From: Pseudomonadota bacterium
Lineage (GTDB): Bacteria > Pseudomonadota > Alphaproteobacteria > Rhizobiales > Xanthobacteraceae
DNA length: 10,129 nucleotides
NCBI GenBank assembly: GCA_021823875.1
Contig: JAKAMD010000096.1
Location: 1-10,129 of the forward strand
Direction of reading: 5' to 3'
Position 1 is the stretch's first letter, and each line of letters starts with the position of its first letter. The notes beneath the pieces are model-generated. The model did no database searches. It was not told where the DNA came from and saw only the letters and a program-made list of their open reading frames with translations. Shown here piece by piece: positions 5,793-10,129 of this stretch. The position numbers and the translations under genes are program-made.

Positions 5793-6128
5793 ATGCGTCA
5801 CATCCTCACTGCCGCCGCCGCCTTCGCGGTGAGCGGGCTCTTACTCTCGGCTGCGGCGCAGGCGCAGTCTGGCTACGAAGCCGGCGGAGCGGCTCGCATC
5901 GGAACCCTGTGCAAAGTGAGCACCGATAAGATGGGCAATGACTCCTTCGGCTATTACGCTCCGTGCGCGCCTCAGGCAGTTGCAGTCAGATCGGGCGCGG
6001 AAGCCTATGCGCGCGCATCGAGCGGCAATTTCGAGCCCGGTGGTCCGGCCAGAATCGGTGGATTGTGCAAAGTAAGCACCGATAAGATGGGCAATGACTC
6101 CTTCGGCTACTACGCCTCGTGCAATTAA
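5793..6128 (+). CDS. Small exported protein of unknown function with tandem 32-residue repeat
   Basis: The product is 111 residues. I do not recognise a named family. Residues 1-24 form a clear Sec signal peptide: MRH, an Ala/Leu-rich core, then AQA before Gln25, a typical signal peptidase I site. The mature protein is two copies of one 32-residue unit (27-58 and 79-110) joined by an Ala-rich linker (59-78). Each unit has the pattern F/Y-E-x-G-G-x-A-R-I-G, then Cys, KVSTDKMGNDSFGYY, and a final Cys (Cys40/Cys58 and Cys92/Cys110). The paired cysteines suggest one disulfide per unit in the periplasm or outside the cell. AAGGA at 5781-5785, 7 nt before the ATG at 5793, supports this start; the frame stays open upstream, but that part overlaps pyrG and would bury the signal peptide. 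It lies alone between pyrG and the VOC gene, with an AT-rich leader of its own. A binding, envelope or stress role is possible but unsupported. Confidence 0.85.
   Translation: MRHILTAAAAFAVSGLLLSAAAQAQSGYEAGGAARIGTLCKVSTDKMGNDSFGYYAPCAPQAVAVRSGAEAYARASSGNFEPGGPARIGGLCKVSTDKMGNDSFGYYASCN
5871..5966 (+). repeat. Direct repeat unit 1 in the small exported protein gene
   Basis: This 96-bp unit is repeated at an offset of 156 bp (unit 2 at 6027-6122). The last 57 bp (from the first Cys codon, 5910-5966) match unit 2 at 53 of 57 positions, including a 35-bp identical run. The first 39 bp have diverged much more, including at synonymous sites. Confidence 0.9.
6027..6122 (+). repeat. Direct repeat unit 2 in the small exported protein gene
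   Basis: Second copy of the 96-bp unit, ending one codon before the stop. The reading frame is preserved between copies (offset of 52 codons). Pro replaces Ala twice in the N-terminal half (E-P-G-G-P-A-R), and the conserved core from Cys92 to Cys110 differs from unit 1 by one residue (Ser109 for Pro57). Confidence 0.9.
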
Positions 6129-6183
6129 CGGCCCCGACCTTCAAATAGTCCGAGGGCAAAACGGCGCAAGCCAAGGCAGAATG

Positions 6184-6207
6184 TGCCGCGTGTAACCAAG
6201 TGCGGCA
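6184..6207 (+). repeat. Inverted repeat A downstream of the small exported protein gene
   Basis: TGCCGC (6184-6189) pairs with GCGGCA (6202-6207) around a 12-nt loop. The same arms recur at 6276-6292. It is placed 55 nt after the stop of the small gene, with no T-run, so terminator function is doubtful. Confidence 0.35.
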
Positions 6208-6275
6208 TCTCCCGGCGAGTTGATCGGTTGCGGGCGCGCGAACACCTCGCGTATCCCCGCAGCCGATTTTATTTT

Positions 6276-6292
6276 TGCCGCGGTCTGCGGCA
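6276..6292 (+). repeat. Inverted repeat B upstream of the VOC gene
   Basis: TGCCGC (6276-6281) pairs with GCGGCA (6287-6292) around a GGTCT loop, directly after an AT-rich run (TTTTATTTTT) and 41 nt before the VOC ATG. It has the same 6-bp arms as the inverted repeat at 6184-6207, and both are followed by TC. Confidence 0.4.
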
Positions 6293-6333
6293 TCATGGTG
6301 CGGAATAAAGCTACCTTAACGCTAGGGACGCCT

Positions 6334-7197
6334 ATGGCCCGCGGACTCGATCATATCGTCCACGCCGTGCGTGATCTGGAGGCTGCCGCAGCGCTTTATC
6401 GCGGCCTCGGCTTCACGGTTGGCGCACGCAACCGGCACCCGTGGGGCACGCATAATCATATCGTCCAGTTTCCCGGTTTTTTCATCGAGCTCTTGACGCT
6501 GGCCGAACCGGACAAATTGGGCGACGACGGCTTCTCGCGGCTGTTCGGCGCCTATAACGGCGAGTTCATTCAGCGCCACGAGGGGCTGTCGCTGATGATT
6601 CTGGAATCGCAGGACGCGGCCGCCGACGAGACGGCCTTCCGCGCCGCCGGAATCGCTGCCTCCGAGACCATGCGTTTCGAACGCGAGGGCAAGCGGCCGG
6701 ACGGCTCGCCGGTGAAGCTTGGCTTTTCGCTCGCCTTCGCCGAGAACAAGGCGGCGCCGGACATTCATTTCGCCACCTGCCAGCAGCACTATCCGGAGAA
6801 TTTCTGGAATCCCGTCTTCCAGAAACACGCCAACAGCGCCACTGGCGTCGCCGGTGCCGTCGTTGTCGCCGCCGAACCGCGGCAACATCGTGGGTTTTTC
6901 GAAGCCTTTGCCGGCGTGCCGGCGGTTGATGCCGGGGACGGGATTTCGCTGGGCACCCCGCGCGGGCGCATCGATGTGCTGACGCCGGCGGCCTTCACCC
7001 AACATTATGGCGTTGTGGCGCCGGACGTTTCACGTGGAGCGCGGCTGGAGGCGATCCGTTTCACCGTGGCCGAGCCGAGCCTCATGCAATACGCCCCCGA
7101 GATCGCGGGGCTGGCCGGGTTGGCGGTGGGCAATTCCACCGTGATCGGCGCCGACGATGTCATGGGCGCGACCCTGGTTTTCGAGCGGGCCCGTTGA
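6334..7197 (+). CDS. VOC family (glyoxalase-like domain) protein
   Basis: This 287-residue cytoplasmic protein belongs to the vicinal oxygen chelate superfamily. It starts GLDHIVHAVRDLEAAAALYR (4-23), the classic first strand and helix of a VOC module with a candidate metal ligand at His7. HNHIVQFPGFFIELL (40-54) follows, where Glu52 is at the usual second ligand position. A second half with DIHFATCQQHYPENFW (143-158) resembles the Glyoxalase_3-type family, often annotated only as VOC family protein. The ATG at 6334 has AGGGA at 6324-6328; an in-frame ATG at 6295 lacks a ribosome site and would add 13 atypical residues. kdsA follows after 49 nt on the same strand, suggesting co-transcription. 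The substrate is unknown. Lyase, dioxygenase and binding roles are all possible in this superfamily, and only the fold assignment is supported. Confidence 0.88.
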   Translation: MARGLDHIVHAVRDLEAAAALYRGLGFTVGARNRHPWGTHNHIVQFPGFFIELLTLAEPDKLGDDGFSRLFGAYNGEFIQRHEGLSLMILESQDAAADETAFRAAGIAASETMRFEREGKRPDGSPVKLGFSLAFAENKAAPDIHFATCQQHYPENFWNPVFQKHANSATGVAGAVVVAAEPRQHRGFFEAFAGVPAVDAGDGISLGTPRGRIDVLTPAAFTQHYGVVAPDVSRGARLEAIRFTVAEPSLMQYAPEIAGLAGLAVGNSTVIGADDVMGATLVFERAR

Positions 7198-7246
7198 CCG
7201 GGGAGCTTTCGCCCTCCATGGTCGCGCCGCGCGAGGAACCTGGACC

Positions 7247-8083
7247 TTGGAAACCGCTGCCAACCCCGTTGTGACTGTCGGCACTGTGCGTTTCGGCAAC
7301 GAACTGCCGTTCGCGCTGATCGCCGGCCCCTGTGCGCTGGAAAGCCGGGCGCACGCCCTGGAAATGGCGGCGGCGCTCAAAGAGATCGCCGGGCGTGTCG
7401 GATTCGGCCTCGTCTACAAGACGAGCTTCGACAAGGCCAACCGGACGTCATCCAGGAGCGCCCGCGGGCTCGGGATCGAGGCGGCGCTGCCGATCTTCGC
7501 CGAGATTCGTGACACGCTGAAACTGCCGGTGCTGACTGACGTGCATGAAGCAGAGCAATGCGCGCGCGTGGCCGAAGCGGTCGACGTTTTGCAGATCCCG
7601 GCTTTTCTCTGCCGGCAGACCGATCTCTTGGTGGCAGCCGCCAGGACCGGGCGCGTCGTCAACGTCAAGAAAGGCCAATTCCTTGCGCCCTGGGACATGA
7701 AGAACGTGGTCGACAAGATCACCGGCGCCGGCAATCGCAACGTGCTGGTGACCGAGCGCGGCGTGTCCTTCGGCTACAATACGCTGGTGTCCGATATGCG
7801 GGCGCTGCCGATCCTGAAGGCGCAGACCGGCGCGCCCGTGATTTTCGACGCCACGCATTCGGTGCAGCAGCCGGGCGGGCAGGGCACCACTTCCGGCGGC
7901 GAGCGCCAATTCGTGCCGGTGCTGGCGCGGGCGGCGGTGGCGGTGGGCGTGGCGGGACTTTTCATCGAGACGCATCAGGACCCGGATAAGGCGCCGTCCG
8001 ACGGTCCGAACATGCTGCCGCTCAAGGAAATGGAGCCGCTTCTCCGTCAACTGGTTGAATTCGACCGGCTGGCCAAAGCTTAA
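7247..8083 (+). CDS. kdsA: 3-deoxy-8-phosphooctulonate (Kdo-8-phosphate) synthase
   Basis: KdsA condenses phosphoenolpyruvate with arabinose 5-phosphate to form Kdo-8-phosphate, the committed step to the Kdo sugars of lipopolysaccharide. The protein (278 residues from the TTG) is a TIM barrel of normal length. Key segments are IAGPCALES (25-33), YKTSFDKANRTS (57-68), TDVHEAEQ (97-104), VKKGQFLAPWDM (140-151), FDATHSVQQPGG (200-211) and IETHQDPDKAPSDGPN (240-255). Cys29, His204, Glu241 and Asp252 form the metal site, so this is the metal-dependent class; the E. coli type has Asn in place of the Cys. The TTG at 7247 is preferred because GAGGAA lies 8 nt upstream and the length fits. The only in-frame ATG (7157) would overlap the VOC gene by 41 nt and add 30 unrelated residues. 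A GTG at 7271 is the other option. The MFS gene follows after 24 nt. Confidence 0.95.
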   Translation: METAANPVVTVGTVRFGNELPFALIAGPCALESRAHALEMAAALKEIAGRVGFGLVYKTSFDKANRTSSRSARGLGIEAALPIFAEIRDTLKLPVLTDVHEAEQCARVAEAVDVLQIPAFLCRQTDLLVAAARTGRVVNVKKGQFLAPWDMKNVVDKITGAGNRNVLVTERGVSFGYNTLVSDMRALPILKAQTGAPVIFDATHSVQQPGGQGTTSGGERQFVPVLARAAVAVGVAGLFIETHQDPDKAPSDGPNMLPLKEMEPLLRQLVEFDRLAKA

Positions 8084-8107
8084 ATCTCACGCAAGTCGCA
8101 AGCATCG

Positions 8108-9277
8108 ATGAGCCGTACGCTCAATCTCATAGCGCTCGTCGTTTTCGCGAGCTCGTTATTCATGCGCTCCACCGATCCGGTCATCCCGGAGATCGCCGGT
8201 GGCCTTGGTGTCGCGACGGCGACAGCGGCTTTGCTCTCGAGCGCCTTCACCTTGCCTTATGCCTTGATCCAGCCGCTGCTGGGCGCACTCGCCGATATTT
8301 TCAGTAAGGCGCGGCTGATGCTGTTTTGTCTGTTTTGCTTGACGACCGCGACCCTCGTGTGCGGCTTCGCGCCGAATTTCGGCGTTTTGCTGGGCGCGCG
8401 TGTTGCGGCGGGGCTGGCGGCCGGCGGCGTTGTGCCGATCTCCTTTGCCCTCGTCGGCGATAATGTCCCGATTGCGGAACGCCAAGTGGCAATGGGCCGC
8501 ATTCTGTTCGCGATCATGACCGGCAATTTGCTCGGTGCGACCTGCGCCGGCGTGCTCGGGGACTTAGTCGGGTGGCGCGGCGTGTTCTTCGCCACCGGCG
8601 GCCTCGGCATTGTGGTCCTCGCCGTCGCCGTGACGGGATTACGTGGTGTCGGCAGCGCGAGCGGGCGCGTCGACCTCAGCATGATGCTGCCGAACTATCT
8701 GGCGATCTTCAAAAATCCGCTGGCGAAAATCTGCTTCGGCGCGGTGTTCCTGGAAGGCACGTTCATGTACGGCGTCTTCCCCTACATGGCCACCATGTTG
8801 CACCAGGCCGGCGAGACGCTCGCCTCGATTGCTGGCGTTGTGATCGCCGGTTTCGGTATCGGCGGCGCGCTATACGGTGTGTCGGTATCTCGACTGCTCG
8901 CGCGGCTTGGCGAGACGCGCATGATGCGCCTCGGCGGCATTATGATGGGACTTTGCCTGCTGGTGATCGCGGCGCGCGCCCGCTGGCCGGTGGAATTTGC
9001 CAATTTCGCGATCCTCGGCTTCAGCTTTTACATGCTGCATGCGGTCATCCAGATCTACGCGAGCGAACTTGTCCCGACGGCACGCGGCGCGGCGATGGCG
9101 CTGCACTCATTCTTCTTCTTTTTCGGGCAGGCACTCGGGCCGATCATTTACGGCGCGGGGCTCAACAGCAGTATCGGCATTCGACCGGTGCTGCTTCTCG
9201 GCGCGGTGGTGCTGGTCGGGGTTGGGCTCACCTGCGCGCAGTGGCTGCGGCGCCCGCCGCCACGGCCGGCGGTCTAA
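8108..9277 (+). CDS. MFS transporter (12-helix drug/metabolite efflux type)
   Basis: This 389-residue inner-membrane protein has about 12 hydrophobic segments in two halves of six, the size and layout of short MFS carriers. The loop between helices 2 and 3 carries a motif A variant (GALADIFSKARLM, 59-71), with Asp63 kept but the usual GRR end altered. Arg98 in helix 4 (LGARVAAGLAAGG) fits motif B, and a degenerate motif A repeat lies at about 257-273. The conserved opening with DPVIPEIAGGLG (23-34) resembles bacterial AraJ/YttB-type exporters. Substrate and direction cannot be read from the sequence. The ATG at 8108 is 24 nt after kdsA, with only a weak ribosome site, so it may depend on translation from kdsA. 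A role in the Kdo pathway is not implied by position alone. The stop overlaps the convergent queF stop by 4 bp. Confidence 0.9.
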   Translation: MSRTLNLIALVVFASSLFMRSTDPVIPEIAGGLGVATATAALLSSAFTLPYALIQPLLGALADIFSKARLMLFCLFCLTTATLVCGFAPNFGVLLGARVAAGLAAGGVVPISFALVGDNVPIAERQVAMGRILFAIMTGNLLGATCAGVLGDLVGWRGVFFATGGLGIVVLAVAVTGLRGVGSASGRVDLSMMLPNYLAIFKNPLAKICFGAVFLEGTFMYGVFPYMATMLHQAGETLASIAGVVIAGFGIGGALYGVSVSRLLARLGETRMMRLGGIMMGLCLLVIAARARWPVEFANFAILGFSFYMLHAVIQIYASELVPTARGAAMALHSFFFFFGQALGPIIYGAGLNSSIGIRPVLLLGAVVLVGVGLTCAQWLRRPPPRPAV

Positions 9278-9726
9278 CCGCGCCCGCGATAGGGCGTCAC
9301 GCCCTGGTCCGGCAGCCACACGCCCTTAGGCAGACGGCCGGTCTGCCAGAACACGTCGATCGGCATGCCGCCGCGCGGATACCAGTAGCCGCCGATGCGC
9401 AGGTATTTCGGCTTGAGCAGCGCGTTGAGCCGCTTGCCGATCGCCACCGTGCAGTCCTCGTGAAAGGAGCCCAGGTTGCGGAAGCTGGCGAGATAGAGCT
9501 TGAGCGACTTCGACTCCACCAGGAATCGCCCCGGCACATAGTCGATGACCAGGTGCGCAAAATCCGGCTGGCCGGTAATCGGGCACAGGGTGGTGAATTC
9601 CGGCGCGGTGAAGCGCACCAGATAGTCCGTGTCCCCATGTGGATTAGGCACGCGGTCAAGCTGCGCCTCCTGCGGGGAGGCGGGCACGGCGGTGGGGCGT
9701 CCGAGCTGTAAACGCTTCTTAGCCAT
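9274..9726 (-). CDS. queF: NADPH-dependent 7-cyano-7-deazaguanine (preQ0) reductase
   Basis: QueF reduces the nitrile of preQ0 to the amine preQ1, used for queuosine in tRNA. This is the short, unimodular type (150 residues), as in Bacillus, rather than the roughly 280-residue E. coli type. Visible hallmarks are the nucleophile Cys48 in TTLCPITGQPDFA (46-58) with Asp55 as proton donor, the QueF signature ESKSLKLYLASFRN (71-84), SFHED (87-91) for substrate binding, and PRGGMPIDVFW (117-127) near the C-terminus. The ATG at 9726-9724 is chosen for the family-like start MAKKRLQLGRPT and GGGAAG immediately upstream. An in-frame ATG at 9756-9754 would add 10 residues but has no ribosome site. It diverges from eno across an 87-nt gap, and its TAG overlaps the TAA of the convergent transporter gene. 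I see no preQ1 riboswitch in the short leader. Confidence 0.96.
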   Translation of the reverse strand: MAKKRLQLGRPTAVPASPQEAQLDRVPNPHGDTDYLVRFTAPEFTTLCPITGQPDFAHLVIDYVPGRFLVESKSLKLYLASFRNLGSFHEDCTVAIGKRLNALLKPKYLRIGGYWYPRGGMPIDVFWQTGRLPKGVWLPDQGVTPYRGRG

Positions 9727-9754
9727 GACTTCCCAATGCCCGGCGGGAGAGGGC

Positions 9755-9782
9755 ATGACAAGGGGGCATTCGATCCTGTAGA
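9755..9782 (+). promoter_or_regulatory. Weak candidate promoter for eno
   Basis: ATGACA (9755-9760, five of six to the -35 consensus) and TGTAGA (9777-9782, three of six to the -10) are 16 nt apart, which would give a leader of about 25 nt before eno. The weak -10 makes this tentative. The gap is shared with the divergent queF gene. Confidence 0.2.
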
Positions 9783-9813
9783 AGCCCAACAAATCAAACA
9801 GCCCGGGCCCACC

Positions 9814-10129
9814 ATGACCGCCATTACCGATATTATCGGCCGCGAAATCCTCGATTCCCGCGGCAATCCCACCGTCGAAGTCGACGTCATCCTGGAAGAC
9901 GGCAGCCAAGGCCGTGCCGCGGTGCCCTCGGGCGCCTCCACCGGCGCGCATGAGGCCGTCGAATTGCGCGACGGCGACAAGAGCCGCTATGGCGGCAAGG
10001 GCGTCCGCAAGGCGGTCGATGCCGTCAATGGCGAGATCTTCGATGCCCTCGGCGGCATGGACGCCGAGGCGCAGACCACTATCGACGAGACCCTGATCGC
10101 GCTCGACGGCACACCCAATAAGGGCCGGC
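9814..10129 (+). CDS. eno: Enolase, N-terminal part (runs off right edge)
   Basis: Enolase converts 2-phosphoglycerate to phosphoenolpyruvate in glycolysis and is also part of the RNA degradosome in some bacteria. The first 105 codons are present of a family of about 425. The segment IIGREILDSRGNPTVEVDV (7-25) is the near-universal enolase start. RAAVPSGASTGAHEAVELRD (34-53) contains the mobile catalytic loop with Ser42, which binds the second magnesium. DETLIALDGTPNK (91-103) is also standard. The TIM-barrel catalytic domain lies beyond the window. There is no recognisable Shine-Dalgarno before the ATG at 9814, only GCCCGGGCCC, although the start is fixed by homology. The product of this gene is the substrate of KdsA, encoded about 2 kb upstream on the same strand. 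Confidence 0.97.
   Translation, partial: MTAITDIIGREILDSRGNPTVEVDVILEDGSQGRAAVPSGASTGAHEAVELRDGDKSRYGGKGVRKAVDAVNGEIFDALGGMDAEAQTTIDETLIALDGTPNKGR

Noticed and set aside
6322..7005. Minus-strand open frame of about 227 codons opposite the VOC gene
   Set aside because: It is antisense to a gene with a clear VOC fold signature and a ribosome site, and has no motifs of its own.
8572..9711. Plus-strand frame of about 379 codons overlapping the transporter and antisense to queF
   Set aside because: It is out of frame with the transporter, Arg/His-rich, and crosses two well-supported genes.
9727..9813. preQ1 riboswitch upstream of queF
   Set aside because: The 87-nt gap shows no preQ1-I-type stem with its A-rich tail and is shared with the divergent eno gene.
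1..10129. Mobile elements, phage genes, CRISPR arrays, toxin-antitoxin or defence systems
   Set aside because: No transposase, integrase, spacer-repeat pattern or recognisable defence domain is visible. The only tandem repeat is the in-frame one in the small exported protein gene.

Overview
This window is a stretch of alphaproteobacterial core chromosome. The best fit is a Hyphomicrobiales (Rhizobiales) member of the Bradyrhizobium/Rhodopseudomonas/Xanthobacteraceae type. The reasons are high GC with strong third-position GC bias, the ppiD-tpiA-secG-pyrG-kdsA-eno neighbourhood, which I recall as typical of that order, and the character of the individual proteins. The genus cannot be fixed from the sequence alone. 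All features are ordinary chromosomal genes. I see no transposase, integrase, phage gene, CRISPR array, tRNA or rRNA.

Layout. Left, minus strand: the 5' part of trpE (anthranilate synthase component I, cut by the window edge) lies 5 nt behind a full-length ppiD-like gene for a membrane-anchored SurA/parvulin-type periplasmic chaperone. A divergent promoter region of about 150 nt separates ppiD from the plus-strand run tpiA (triosephosphate isomerase), secG (Sec translocon subunit), a strong hairpin terminator, then pyrG (CTP synthase). The 204-nt gap before pyrG holds the terminator, a possible 33-codon leader ORF with a very good Shine-Dalgarno, and a 12-bp palindrome made of two abutting GANTC sites.

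After pyrG come a small exported Cys-containing protein of unknown function built from a tandem repeat, a VOC/glyoxalase-like protein, kdsA (Kdo-8-phosphate synthase, metal-dependent type, probable TTG start) and an MFS transporter. The MFS gene converges with minus-strand queF (preQ0 reductase), and the two share 4 bp at their stops. Divergent from queF is the 5' part of eno (enolase), cut by the right edge.

How the genes fit together: tpiA and eno are glycolytic, and enolase makes the phosphoenolpyruvate that KdsA uses. PyrG supplies the CTP that activates Kdo for lipopolysaccharide. SecG and PpiD act in protein export and periplasmic folding. TrpE and QueF are biosynthetic (tryptophan, queuosine). 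The small secreted repeat protein, the VOC protein and the MFS transporter look like lineage-variable insertions into this core.

No intergenic stretch exceeds about 205 nt. The ones worth noting are 2340-2491, 3251-3370, 3770-3973, 5603-5792, 6129-6333 and 9727-9813. I found no convincing undescribed multi-gene system. The most interesting items are the small repeat protein and the regulatory-looking region in front of pyrG.
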